Shown here: one piece after another, positions 43,306-52,156 of the stretch
Layout: each line of letters starts with the position of its first letter
Position numbering within the stretch: position 1 is the first letter of the stretch
NCBI RefSeq assembly: GCF_009796845.1
Contig: NZ_CP047025.1
Location: forward strand, 1,922,001 to 1,986,000
DNA length: 64,000 bases
Source: Cobetia sp. L2A1
GTDB lineage: Bacteria > Pseudomonadota > Gammaproteobacteria > Pseudomonadales > Halomonadaceae
Direction of reading: 5' to 3'
Program-made: the position numbers and the translations under genes
The notes under the pieces: model-generated
Told to the model about the DNA's origin: nothing
Seen by the model: the letters and a program-made list of their open reading frames with translations, nothing else
The model's database searches: none

Positions 43306-44619
43306 ATGCCACAACTGCCAAGGATGCAGCGGGCCAAGCCCGTCATTGATGTGGTTCTCAAGGTCATATCACGATTCAATTACCACGATGGCAAGAAGAC
43401 GGCCTCGGCACTGACCTATACGACGCTGTTTGCCATTGTGCCCTTGATGACGGTCATCTATTCGATGTTTGCCGTCATCCCGAGCTTCGATGGCGTGGGC
43501 GATCAGTTGCAGACGACCGTCTTCGCTCAGTTCTTGCCGTCGACAGGCGAAACGATACTTCAGTACCTGAATGAATTTTCCGGACAGGCACGCAATCTTA
43601 CCTCTGTCGGTCTGATCTTTCTGTTCGTCACATCCGTGATGATGATGGTGACCATCGAAGGGGCGTTCAATGCCATCTGGCAGGTGCCGGAAGCCCGCAA
43701 GGGATTGTCCAGCTTCTTGATGTATTGGGCGGTATTGACGCTGGGCCCGCTGATGCTGGGGTCCGGCTTCCTGCTGTCGTCATTTCTGACGTCGCTGTCC
43801 TTCTTTGACTCGGCAGCGTCGCTGCTGGGGGGCAAGGCGCTGTTGCTTCGTCTGCTGCCACCCCTGCTGAGCGCAGCTGCCTTCACCTTCATCTATGCCG
43901 CCGTCCCCAACTGCAAGGTGCGTCTGCGTGATGCGGCAGTCGGTGCACTGACCACTGCAATCGCGCTGGAGTTGGCCAAGGCGGGGTTCTCACTGTACGT
44001 GACTCACTTCCCGTCCTATCAGGCGATATACGGTGCTTTCGCTGCGGTACCTCTGTTCCTGCTTTGGGTCTTCCTGTCCTGGTGCATCGTGTTGCTGGGG
44101 GCGGAAGTGGCCGCCTGGATGGGCGAGCGTTCGCATGCTGACTGGCATCGCTGGCCGCCATTCTGGCAGACGCTGGGCGCGGTCATGCTGCTCAAGGATG
44201 CCCATGAACGCGGCGAACCGTTGTCTGACGACAGTCTTACTGAAGTGCTCGGCAGTCGTTATCGTCGTGTGCTCAAGCCGCTGATCGAGGAAAATATCGC
44301 CAGCCAGAGTCAGGATGGTCAATGGGTGCTAGGACGCGATCTCGCTCACTATACCCTCTGGGAAATGGCGCATGCACTGCCTTGGGAGCTGCCGGCTGGA
44401 GAAGAGGGCGAGGCACCGCATCCGCGTCTTGAGCTGTTACGCAAGGCGCTGTTCCATGCTCGTGAAGCCGAGAAGGAACGCATGAGTTGTGGTCTGGTCG
44501 AGGTATTGCCGAGCGCCAGTGACGTTGATCCTGAGACGCTGGAGTTGCGTCATGATGACGATGAAGACTTGTTGGGTGGGTCAAGGGGCAAACCTGTCAA
44601 GGCCAGCAAGTCTCACTAG
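43306..44619 (+). CDS. YihY/RNase BN-like inner membrane protein
   Basis: 437 residues, start by GAGGGG at 43291 rather than the GTG at 43258. Six helices in the YihY family pattern: KKTASALTYTTLFAIVPLMTVIYSMFAVI, NLTSVGLIFLFVTSVMMMVTIEGAFNAIW, FLMYWAVLTLGPLMLGSGFLLSSF, LLPPLLSAAAFTFIYAAVPN, RDAAVGALTTAIALELAKAGF and FAAVPLFLLWVFLSWCIVLLGAEVAAWMGE. The cytoplasmic C-terminal half (330-437) is acidic. The old RNase BN name is now thought mistaken. Function uncertain. A strong terminator follows. Confidence 0.87.
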   Translation: MPQLPRMQRAKPVIDVVLKVISRFNYHDGKKTASALTYTTLFAIVPLMTVIYSMFAVIPSFDGVGDQLQTTVFAQFLPSTGETILQYLNEFSGQARNLTSVGLIFLFVTSVMMMVTIEGAFNAIWQVPEARKGLSSFLMYWAVLTLGPLMLGSGFLLSSFLTSLSFFDSAASLLGGKALLLRLLPPLLSAAAFTFIYAAVPNCKVRLRDAAVGALTTAIALELAKAGFSLYVTHFPSYQAIYGAFAAVPLFLLWVFLSWCIVLLGAEVAAWMGERSHADWHRWPPFWQTLGAVMLLKDAHERGEPLSDDSLTEVLGSRYRRVLKPLIEENIASQSQDGQWVLGRDLAHYTLWEMAHALPWELPAGEEGEAPHPRLELLRKALFHAREAEKERMSCGLVEVLPSASDVDPETLELRHDDDEDLLGGSRGKPVKASKSH

Positions 44620-44714
44620 AACGTGACTGCATCTTTTTGAGATGTCTGTTCGTAATGAACAGAGGGTCTCGTGATCAGCGACTGCGTCGTCGTAGAGAGA
44701 TGGCGGATAGCATT

Positions 44715-44757
44715 GGCATGAAAAAGGCCCGCGTCTTCGCTGGGCCTTTTTCATGCC
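44715..44757. terminator. Bidirectional terminator, extended palindrome
   Basis: GGCATGAAAAAGGCCC pairs perfectly with GGGCCTTTTTCATGCC; inner CG/GC pairs around the loop. The A- and T-tracts lie inside the symmetric arms. Confidence 0.88.
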
Positions 44758-44833
44758 CGTCATCTGATGCGCCCATCACGAGTCTGCCGATAAAACACAA
44801 TACCAACAGGCATTTCACTACAGGAAGACATCC

Positions 44834-45934
44834 ATGATGTTATCTGCACAGCGTGCTGCGGTAGCACGTTCTACTGCGGCCACCGGTAAGATGTGGCCGC
44901 GTGATCTGATAAGTCCGCCGGCGATATTATGTGCCGCCATCATCATGTCGCTCGGTGCCGTGATGCTGCCCGTGGCTGAAGCGAATGATACAACCCATGC
45001 AGGATCGCCGGACAATCACTCAGTTGAGGCACTTGAGTCGACAGAAGCAGCTTGGCCTGCCAAGACGCACTATCGATATGTCATGGTAGATGGGCAGCGT
45101 CTATTCTATCGCGAAGCGGGTGAACAACATGCTCAAACGATCGTGTTGCTGCATGGGTATCCTGCGTCTTCACATTCTTATCGAGAGCTGATTCCGTTGC
45201 TGTCGGGCCGTTATCATGTCATCGCCCCGGATTATCTGGGATCTGGCTATAGTGATCGTCCTGATCCTGAAGAGCAGCCTTATACCTTTGACCGGCTCGC
45301 ACACTATACAGAGGGGTTGCTCAAGGCATTGGGCGTCGAGCGCTATAGCCTGTATATCCAGGATTTCGGTGCCCCCGTCGGCTTTAGAATGCTGCTCAAT
45401 GACCCTGATAAGCTACAGGGATTGATCGTACAGAATGGCAATGCCTATCTAGCGGGACTGACGCCTGCCAGACAAGCCTTCTTCAAGAAGGCCCATCAGG
45501 ATACCTCCCAGGCACAGCGTGACACGCTCTATGCATTCACTGGCCAGCAAGCCATTGTGGACAAGCAATACCTGCGGGATGTGGCCGCCACGCCCCAGGT
45601 AATGAACCCGGATAGCTGGACGCACGACTTGCACTTCCTGGAAACTCGCAGTGATAGAGTGATTCAAGTGCAACTGCTTCAGGATTATTATAATAACCTG
45701 CTTGATTATCCTGCATGGCAAGCTTATCTACGTGAGCGCCAACCTCCTACCCTGATTGTATGGGGCAAGAATGATCCTGCCTTTATCGCGGCAGGCGCGG
45801 AGGCCTATTTACAAGATGTTCCCGATGCTGAGCTGCACTTGTTGGAGGCGGGGCACTTTGCGGTCGAGGAAAAGCCTGTCGAAATCGCCAAGTATATCGT
45901 TGACTTCATGAACAGATTGCCGAAAGTAGAATGA
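44834..45934 (+). CDS. Exported alpha/beta hydrolase of the Asp-nucleophile (epoxide hydrolase/dehalogenase) type
   Basis: 366 residues. The start (AGGAAG upstream) is followed by a basic segment and a hydrophobic stretch ICAAIIMSLGAVMLPVAEA, a long signal peptide. The hydrolase has VLLHGYPASSHSYRELIPLL (oxyanion HGxP), APDYLGSGYSDRPD, the nucleophile Asp in YIQDFGAPVGFRML, acidic residue in VWGKNDPAF and His in EAGHFAVEEKP. Asp as nucleophile points to epoxide hydrolase, haloalkane or fluoroacetate dehalogenase relatives rather than esterases. Substrate unknown. Isolated gene. Confidence 0.83.
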   Translation: MMLSAQRAAVARSTAATGKMWPRDLISPPAILCAAIIMSLGAVMLPVAEANDTTHAGSPDNHSVEALESTEAAWPAKTHYRYVMVDGQRLFYREAGEQHAQTIVLLHGYPASSHSYRELIPLLSGRYHVIAPDYLGSGYSDRPDPEEQPYTFDRLAHYTEGLLKALGVERYSLYIQDFGAPVGFRMLLNDPDKLQGLIVQNGNAYLAGLTPARQAFFKKAHQDTSQAQRDTLYAFTGQQAIVDKQYLRDVAATPQVMNPDSWTHDLHFLETRSDRVIQVQLLQDYYNNLLDYPAWQAYLRERQPPTLIVWGKNDPAFIAAGAEAYLQDVPDAELHLLEAGHFAVEEKPVEIAKYIVDFMNRLPKVE

Positions 45935-45980
45935 TCTATAAGAGTTCATTCTACTGGTGATCATCTGACACACCACGATT

Positions 45981-46043
45981 GACAGTCCATGAAAAAAGAC
46001 GCCAGTGACCAAGGGTCACTGGCGTCTTTTTTCATGGACTGTC
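45981..46043. terminator. 63-bp palindrome with rho-independent terminator core
   Basis: Two perfect 30-bp arms, beginning GACAGTCCATGAAAAAAGAC and ending with its complement, flank a 3-base loop AAG. The core (GCCAGTGACC/GGTCACTGGC) is flanked by A6 and T6 tracts, so it ends transcripts from either side. It is unusually long for a terminator. Confidence 0.88.
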
Positions 46044-46297
46044 GTTTCAGCACAGTCTTTGCCCTTGAGTGAGATAACAACACGCTTCTTGCGGGTAGCG
46101 CCTGCGGTCGTCTTTCTCGCAGGTGACTGTTGGCCATGGTAATATTGTTGACACGTAAGCCGTTCAAGCTGCACCAGGTTTTGAAGTGATGTGTACAGGA
46201 ACAGCACATAGTTTGCGTATGGGCGCGCCTTGATCGGCGCGCCTTTCATGTATTGAGGGAGTCGTTCGCGTTTCCCCTTGGAGGTGACAGCCTGCCG
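46044..46297. promoter_or_regulatory. Leader region of potABCD
   Basis: 254 bp with no gene I accept. It contains GGCGCGCC-TTGATC-GGCGCGCC at 46222-46243 followed by TTT, a hairpin that may act as attenuator or upstream terminator. An in-frame short open frame on the minus strand shows no similarity I know. Confidence 0.45.
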
Positions 46298-47452
46298 ATG
46301 AAAAGTTCTGCTCCTGCGACTGCCCCTCTGGTCAAGTTGCGCTCCATTTCCAAGACGTTTGGCGATCGCAAGGTCCTTGATAGCTTGGATCTGGATTTGA
46401 ATGATGGTGAGTTCGTGACGCTGTTAGGCCCGTCAGGGTGTGGCAAGACCACTGTGCTCAGGATGATTGCCGGCTTCGAAGAACCCGATACGGGCAGTAT
46501 CACGCTTGAGGATGCGGTACTTCATGATAAGCCCGCGCATGAGCGTCCGGTCAATACGGTCTTTCAGAGTTATGCGCTGTTTCCGCATATGAATGTCTAT
46601 GACAATGTGGCATTTGGTTTGCGGATGGAGAAAGTGGCCAAGGCCGAGATTCATGAGCGTGTGCGCGAAGTGTTGGAAATGGTGCAGCTGGCGCATCTCT
46701 CTGACCGCCGCCCGGATCAACTCTCGGGTGGACAGCAACAGCGTGTGGCTATCGCACGTGCCGTGGTCAAGCGTCCACGTGTACTTCTGCTGGATGAGCC
46801 GTTGTCAGCGCTGGATTACAAGTTGCGCAAGCAGATGCAGAATGAGCTCAAGCGTATTCAGCGTCGATTGGGCATCACTTTCGTCTTCGTGACACATGAT
46901 CAGGAAGAAGCACTGTCGATGTCAGACCGCGTCGTGGTGATGCGCGAAGGCGGTATTGAGCAGATAGGTACGCCGCGTGAAGTATATGAATCACCCAATA
47001 CCTTATTTGTGGCGCGCTTTGTTGGTGAGATCAATCAGCTGGCGGCACAGGTCATTCGTCCGCGACCCGCCGGGCGTATCGAGATTCAGGTGCTGGACAA
47101 GCGCCTTGAGCTCAGCAGCCATGGCCGTGAGTATGTGGGTGGTGAGGCCGTGCAAGTGCTGTTGCGCCCGGAAGACATGCGCCTGAAGCTCGTCGATGAT
47201 ATGGAAGGTTTCCCCGCACGTGTGATTGAGCGCAACTACAAAGGCATGACACTGGATACCGTGCTGGAGCTTGATAGTGGTCAGCAGATACTCGCCAGTG
47301 AGTTCTTTGATGAAGATGATCCGGACTTTGATTATCGACTGGGTGAGCGGGTGAGGGTGAGCTGGGTGCCTGATTGGGAGATTATCCTCCCGGACGATGA
47401 GCCATCCGCGACCCCTGGCGCCCTTGGCTCTGCGATGGGAGCGGATGCATGA
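46298..47452 (+). CDS. potA: Spermidine/putrescine ABC transporter ATP-binding subunit PotA
   Basis: 384 residues; start at 46298 after GGAGGTGA. Walker [11 protein letters not shown]-loop [22 protein letters not shown], signature [16 protein letters not shown], Walker [23 protein letters not shown] and His-switch [16 protein letters not shown]-terminal TOBE domain ([12 protein letters not shown]). Powers polyamine uptake through PotBC. Overlaps potB by ATGA. Confidence 0.93.
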   Translation: MKSSAPATAPLVKLRSISKTFGDRKVLDSLDLDLNDGEFVTLLGPSGCGKTTVLRMIAGFEEPDTGSITLEDAVLHDKPAHERPVNTVFQSYALFPHMNVYDNVAFGLRMEKVAKAEIHERVREVLEMVQLAHLSDRRPDQLSGGQQQRVAIARAVVKRPRVLLLDEPLSALDYKLRKQMQNELKRIQRRLGITFVFVTHDQEEALSMSDRVVVMREGGIEQIGTPREVYESPNTLFVARFVGEINQLAAQVIRPRPAGRIEIQVLDKRLELSSHGREYVGGEAVQVLLRPEDMRLKLVDDMEGFPARVIERNYKGMTLDTVLELDSGQQILASEFFDEDDPDFDYRLGERVRVSWVPDWEIILPDDEPSATPGALGSAMGADA

Positions 47453-48330
47453 GCCTGGTGCGTAACCCGTTCAAGACTGCCACGTTGACCATCATCTGGG
47501 GCTGGCTGATTCTGCTGGTACTGGCACCCACACTGCTAGTGGTGTTGGTGAGTCTGATGCCAGAAAGCACGGGGCAGATGATTTTCTCTGATCTGAGTCC
47601 AGCGGCGTTGTGGCAAGGTTTTCTCAGTAACTACGGTCAATTGATCAGTCCGGTCTATGTCGGGGTCTTTGGTCATTCGTTGTGGATCGGTCTGGTTACG
47701 ACGATTATTTGCCTGGTACTCGGTTATCCGTTTGCCTGGATGATCTCGCGCGCCAGTCCACGTCTACAGCCGCTGCTATTGCTGTTGGTGATCATTCCAT
47801 TCTGGACCAATTCACTGATTCGGATTTATGCACTACGCACTCTGATCGCCACAAGAGGATTGCTCAACGATGTGTTGATGAGTCTCGGGCTGATCGATGC
47901 GCCGCTGCGCCTGCTGTATACCGAGGAAGCGGTGATTGCCGGGCTGGTTTATATGCTGCTGCCGTTCATGATTCTGCCGCTCTATGCTGTCTTTGAGCAG
48001 CTCAGTCGTGCCACCCTTGAAGCCGCACGAGATCTGGGTGCCAATGGTGTGGCGTCCTTCCGCCATATCGTGTTGCCGTTGACCATGCCTGGCATCATTG
48101 CGGGCGTGCTGTTGGTCTTCCTGCCGGCGATGGGCATGTTTTACGTCTCCGACTTGCTCGGTGGCTCACGCCATCCGCTGATCGGCAATATCATCAAGGG
48201 CCAATTCCTGGAGGCCAACAACTGGTCCTTCGGGTCTGCCATCAGCGTGATGTTGACGATGATAATGGCCTTCCTGCTGCTGGCATATTATCGCAGCGTG
48301 AAGTTGTTCAAGCGCGAGGCGACCTTATGA
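47449..48330 (+). CDS. potB: Spermidine/putrescine ABC transporter permease PotB
   Basis: 293 residues, six helices: [23 protein letters not shown] first, the loop [88 protein letters not shown] (ATPase contact), and a last helix [18 protein letters not shown]. Coupled to potA and potC by ATGA overlaps. Confidence 0.92.
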   Translation: MSLVRNPFKTATLTIIWGWLILLVLAPTLLVVLVSLMPESTGQMIFSDLSPAALWQGFLSNYGQLISPVYVGVFGHSLWIGLVTTIICLVLGYPFAWMISRASPRLQPLLLLLVIIPFWTNSLIRIYALRTLIATRGLLNDVLMSLGLIDAPLRLLYTEEAVIAGLVYMLLPFMILPLYAVFEQLSRATLEAARDLGANGVASFRHIVLPLTMPGIIAGVLLVFLPAMGMFYVSDLLGGSRHPLIGNIIKGQFLEANNWSFGSAISVMLTMIMAFLLLAYYRSVKLFKREATL

Positions 48331-49115
48331 GCCTGCGTAATATGGTGAGTCTGCGCATGTTCAGCCGTTTTTACATGACGCTGATCTTTACGCTGCTGTA
48401 TGTGCCCATCCTGGTGCTGATCGGGATTTCGTTCAACGACTCACGCAATCCGTTTGCGTGGGGCGGTTTCAGCCTGCGTTGGTACGACAAGTTGCTGGGT
48501 AACAGTAATCTGATGGAGGCGGCGGTCAATACGCTATGGCTTGGAGTGACCGCCGCGACGTTGGCGACCTTGATCGGTACGCTGACCGCAACAGCACTTC
48601 ATCGTTATCGTTTTCGAGGCAAACCACTGCTCAATGGCATGCTGTTCACGGTAATGATGATGCCGGACATCGTGATGGCCATTGCATTTCTGGCGCTGTT
48701 CATCGCCCTTGGCATCCAGCTGGGTTACTTCTCGTTGCTTGTCGCTCATGCAACGTTCTGCCTGCCATTCGTCGTCATTACGGTCTATTCACGCTTGTCG
48801 GGTATCAATCCGCAGCTGCTCGAGGCAGCGCGTGATCTCGGTGCCAGCGAATCGCGTGCGGTATGGCATGTGCTAGTGCCAGCCCTGATGCCTGCCATTG
48901 CTTCCGGTTGGCTACTTAGTTTCACTCTGTCGCTGGATGATGTGGTGATCTCGACCTTTGTGACCGGGCCAACTTTCGAGGTACTGCCGTTGCGCATCTA
49001 CTCGATGGTACGCCTGGGGCTCAAGCCTGAAGTGAATGCATTGGCGACCCTATTGCTGGGGTTGTCGCTATGCCTGCTGGTGATTTCCCAGTTGTTGATC
49101 AAGGAGAAAAAGTAA
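48327..49115 (+). CDS. potC: Spermidine/putrescine ABC transporter permease PotC
   Basis: 262 residues, six helices. First helix FYMTLIFTLLYVPILVLIGISFN followed by WGGFSLRWYDKLLGNSNLMEAAVNTLWLGVTAATLATLIG; MMMPDIVMAIAFLALFIALG; ATPase loop [36 protein letters not shown]; then LDDVVISTFVTGPTFEVLPLRIYSMVRLG. Last helix LATLLLGLSLCLLVISQLLI. Start overlaps the potB stop. Confidence 0.92.
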   Translation: MSLRNMVSLRMFSRFYMTLIFTLLYVPILVLIGISFNDSRNPFAWGGFSLRWYDKLLGNSNLMEAAVNTLWLGVTAATLATLIGTLTATALHRYRFRGKPLLNGMLFTVMMMPDIVMAIAFLALFIALGIQLGYFSLLVAHATFCLPFVVITVYSRLSGINPQLLEAARDLGASESRAVWHVLVPALMPAIASGWLLSFTLSLDDVVISTFVTGPTFEVLPLRIYSMVRLGLKPEVNALATLLLGLSLCLLVISQLLIKEKK

Positions 49116-49116
49116 C

Positions 49117-50208
49117 ATGCAACTTCTGTCTTCCCGTATCGCTCCCCGTACTGCGCTGGTGACTGCTGTAGCAGCAGTGATGGCCTCCTTCATGACGCTG
49201 GGCAGTGCAAGTCAGGCTGTCGCCGATGATAGCGAGAAGGTGCTGTACGTCTATAACTGGACGGAGTACATGCCTGATGAGGTGATCGAGCGATTCGAGG
49301 AAAAGACCGGCATTGATGTCATCTACTCGACCTTCGATTCCAATGAGGCGATGTATGCCAAACTCAGGCTGCTGGACAGTAACAACAGCTACGATCTCGT
49401 CTTCCCATCGACCTATTATATCGACAAGATGGCGCGGGAAGGACTGCTTCAGAAGCTGGATATCAGCAAGTTGGATAACTTCAAGGACCTGGATCCGAAT
49501 CTGGTCGATCGTGAATTTGACAAGGGCAATCAGTACAGCGTGCCTTATATGTGGGGTAGCGCCGGTATCGGTTATAACCCCGACTATGTTGAGCCGGGTG
49601 AGCTGACTGGCTGGAATGATCTCTGGAATGACAAGTATCGTGACAAGCTGCTGCTGTCCAATGACATGCGTGAAGTCTTCCACGTCGCGCTGGCAAGCCT
49701 TGGTTTCAGTGGTAATACCACCAATCCTGACGAGATCAAGGCCGCTTACGAGAAGCTGACGGAGTTGATGCCGAATGTGCGTGCGTTCAATTCTGACGCT
49801 GCGCGGGTACCCTTCATGCAAGGAGAGGTCGATGCGGGACTGATCTGGAATGGTGAGGTCTATCAGGCCAACGAAGAAGGTGTGCCAGTGGATTACGTCT
49901 ATCCCAAGGAAGGCATCATTCTGTGGATGGATACCATGGCCATCCCGTCCAATGCGCGTCACGTCGATGCGGCGTATCAGTTCATGAACTACCTGATCAG
50001 TCCGGAAGTCAGCAAGGAGATCAGTGAATATGTCGGCTATACCACGCCGAGCCTGGCAGCCAAGAAACTGATGGCGCCTGAAGTGCGTGATAACCCGGTC
50101 GTCTTCCCGACCCAGGAAGATCTAGAACGCGGTGAGTTCCAGACTGATGTGGGCGATGCACTGTCGATTTATCAGACATACTGGGAAAAGCTCAAGACCG
50201 GTCGTTAA
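49117..50208 (+). CDS. potD: Spermidine/putrescine-binding periplasmic protein PotD
   Basis: 363 residues with signal peptide (LVTAVAAVMASFMTLGSASQAVA). Mature part reads VLYVYNWTEYMPDEVIERFEEKTGIDVIYSTFDSNEAMYAKL, YDLVFPSTYYIDKMAREGLLQKLD, YSVPYMWGSAGIGYNPDYVEPGELTGWNDLW and GEVDAGLIWNGEVYQANEEG, the polyamine-binding pattern with Trp/Tyr cage and acidic residues. Starts one base after the potC stop; AAGGAGAAAAAG upstream. The clean end and hairpin close the operon. Confidence 0.93.
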   Translation: MQLLSSRIAPRTALVTAVAAVMASFMTLGSASQAVADDSEKVLYVYNWTEYMPDEVIERFEEKTGIDVIYSTFDSNEAMYAKLRLLDSNNSYDLVFPSTYYIDKMAREGLLQKLDISKLDNFKDLDPNLVDREFDKGNQYSVPYMWGSAGIGYNPDYVEPGELTGWNDLWNDKYRDKLLLSNDMREVFHVALASLGFSGNTTNPDEIKAAYEKLTELMPNVRAFNSDAARVPFMQGEVDAGLIWNGEVYQANEEGVPVDYVYPKEGIILWMDTMAIPSNARHVDAAYQFMNYLISPEVSKEISEYVGYTTPSLAAKKLMAPEVRDNPVVFPTQEDLERGEFQTDVGDALSIYQTYWEKLKTGR

Positions 50209-50262
50209 GTCTCAGCATGACAAAATACGGCCAATGATACTGCCAATGACTTGAGTCTGACC

Positions 50263-50296
50263 AACGCCCCGAGGCATGCTTTGCCTCGGGGCGTTA
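50263..50296. terminator. Terminator after potABCD
   Basis: Perfect 13-bp stem AACGCCCCGAGGC/GCCTCGGGGCGTT with a short loop, then TATTG. Confidence 0.88.
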
Positions 50297-50408
50297 TTGC
50301 GTGTGGGCGATGATCAGTGGATTGCGAGTGTCCGTTCATGTGCCTGCTTGTATCACGAAGTCCACCGCCAGTAGCGACCTCTCATCCTGATTGATCGTGG
50401 AGGGTGCC

Positions 50409-51044
50409 ATGTCTCGTTTTTCCCCAGTGATAACGTCTGCGTCGCGCGAGGTCAGCAGCGGCGAGGTAGATGATCTCTTCAGCCGTGAGATGTTCGGTGT
50501 CACCCCTCTGACGCGAGGTACTGATCGGGCCGATATTGTGGTTGAGTCCAAGGGGCCCAGTGCTGCGCAGCTTGCACGCCGTGAGGACGCTCAGAAATCG
50601 CTCGGCAATGAACTCGATGGACTGTCTGATAGCTACGTGGAGCATCTGTCGCCCCATGACATCATCGAGTATCGTCGTGATGGCATTCAGGTTGGGGTAA
50701 TGGAGCGTCTGCGTCATGGGGGCTATCCACCAGAGACGCAGCTCAATCTGATACGTAGGCCTTTGATCGAGTGCCGGCGGGAGGTACAGCGCTTTGTCAG
50801 TGATGCGTGGGAAAGCGAATTGCGCTCGTTACTGGTCATTCATGGCAGAGGGCGCGATGGCGAGTCTCACGCAGCCCTCATTCGTGCCTACCTGGTGCAC
50901 TGGCTGGAGCAGATTCCCGAAGTACAGGCATGGTGCAGTGCTACGCCGCGCCATGGTGGATTAGGTGCCACACTCGTCATGCTGCGTAAATCGCGTTCAG
51001 CACGCGACACCAATCGTGAGCGGCACCAAAAACGACGCGGCTAG
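50409..51044 (+). CDS. Smr-domain protein, SmrA-like, with altered LDLH motif
   Basis: 211 residues; start at 50409 after GGAGGG. The C-terminal Smr nuclease domain is recognised by VIHGRGRDGESH (145-), then VQAWCSATPRHGGLGATLVMLRK. The usual LDLHR motif of SmrA is LNLIRRPLIECRREVQRF here (112-), so both the conserved Asp and His of LDxH are missing. Smr proteins nick DNA or act on RNA; this one may be inactive or use other residues. The N-terminal 100 residues are Arg/Glu-rich. Isolated gene. Confidence 0.82.
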   Translation: MSRFSPVITSASREVSSGEVDDLFSREMFGVTPLTRGTDRADIVVESKGPSAAQLARREDAQKSLGNELDGLSDSYVEHLSPHDIIEYRRDGIQVGVMERLRHGGYPPETQLNLIRRPLIECRREVQRFVSDAWESELRSLLVIHGRGRDGESHAALIRAYLVHWLEQIPEVQAWCSATPRHGGLGATLVMLRKSRSARDTNRERHQKRRG

Positions 51045-51093
51045 TGTTGATCACCCGCTGGACATTGCCATTCTTGCGACTCGCGGAATGAAA

Positions 51094-51126
51094 AACGCCC
51101 GCCACGTGGCATTCATGGCGGGCGTT
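51094..51126. terminator. Terminator between smrA-like and facing gene
   Basis: AACGCCCGCCA pairs with TGGCGGGCGTT around an 11-base loop, within GAATGAAAAA..., the form shared by several terminators in this window. Confidence 0.8.
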
Positions 51127-51176
51127 CTCGTATCTTGTTGGCTCACGTCGACTCGTCAAGCCCGTGCTGTGCGCGA

Positions 51177-51719
51177 CTACTGAACGCTATACCCACGACC
51201 AGTCAGGCAGGCGCTCAGTGCTCGACGATAGACGTCGGCACTGCTTGCCGTGACAGGCGGGGCGGCTGAATAGACATCGGCACCACTCTGCTGATTGGCC
51301 CAACGGTGGCACTCATAACGGTCGCGAGCACTCTGGTCTTCGTTCTGGCCCTTGGAGGGATAGGCAATCACATCCACTGCCGGCGCGGAAAGCGTGGCAG
51401 GTGCTGGGGCTTGTACCGGAAGATACTGTTCCTGGCTGGCATCCCACAGGTAGTACGTGCCGGCGGCCAGGAAGAAGAGGGTCGCACCGACCCAGATACC
51501 GCGTGCGCTACCAGGTAGGCCATGACCATGCCCCGGGCCACCTGGTGCCCAGTTAACAGCCCTGCCTGGACCACCATGTCCTAGCACGATGCCAGGCCCG
51601 ATGAGGCCTGGGCCATCGAATCCACCGCGACCCGGACCCGCAATGGCAGTCGAGACGGGAATGACCGCGAGTAGCGCCAAGGATACTCCCAAGGATCGGG
51701 CCGCGCCTTTTATGGTCAT
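51177..51719 (-). CDS. Exported Gly/Pro-rich protein with a C-terminal ECHRWA domain
   Basis: 180 residues, start after AAAGGAGATG. Signal peptide LGVSLALLAVIPVSTAIAG, then 60 residues rich in Gly, Pro and His (GPGRGGFDGPGLIGPG, GGPGHGHG), one membrane helix GIWVGATLFFLAAGTYYLW, a Pro/Ala linker, and the conserved C-terminal block YPSKGQNEDQSARDRYECHRWANQQSG...YRRALSACLTGRGYSVQ. That C-terminal pattern I know only from uncharacterised exported proteins. Probably membrane-anchored in the periplasm. Function unknown. Confidence 0.78.
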   Translation of the reverse strand: MTIKGAARSLGVSLALLAVIPVSTAIAGPGRGGFDGPGLIGPGIVLGHGGPGRAVNWAPGGPGHGHGLPGSARGIWVGATLFFLAAGTYYLWDASQEQYLPVQAPAPATLSAPAVDVIAYPSKGQNEDQSARDRYECHRWANQQSGADVYSAAPPVTASSADVYRRALSACLTGRGYSVQ

Positions 51720-52156
51720 GTTGACATCTCCTTTGAAACGCATGTCCGCGCAGTATGTTCCCGGCACTGCGAGGCAGTGTGTAAAAAGCAGGGAAATAAA
51801 CGTCATGTCATGTCCCTGTAGTATGACAGTCGTTGACTGATATCGCCCCGTGCCCAGTACTGTCCATTTCGCAGATGACAGTCTTTTTTCAGATTGTCTA
51901 TCACGTGTGGAACAGATCTTGTGGAGCCCTTGAGGCGGATTAAAGATGGGCGGGAGATGGCCTGGGCTTGCGCCATGTGTGCCTTTGAGAAATGTCAGTC
52001 GAGTGCAAGATGGTAAAAGTGGAGGGCTCCTTGGCCTTTGGTCGTAGATGAAAGCGTGGTATTATCTTGCGAAATATTGTCCGTTTTTTGTCCGTTGATT
52101 TGACTGACGGACCTGCTTTATCACCCTCGCTTCCCCTGTACTCAAAGGATATGCAT
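51720..52156. promoter_or_regulatory. Divergent region upstream of the BetT gene
   Basis: 437 bp with no accepted gene. TATTAT near 52060 could be a -10 for betT. No BetI- or other operator was identified with confidence. Confidence 0.4.

Noticed and set aside
46016-46249. Minus-strand frame of 77 codons in the pot leader region, basic C-terminal half
   Set aside because: No ribosome site, no similarity I know, and it ends inside the terminator palindrome. Left as non-coding.
49099-49962. Minus-strand open frame of 287 codons opposite potD
   Set aside because: It lies wholly opposite the well-supported potD gene and has no recognisable domain; a by-product of codon bias.
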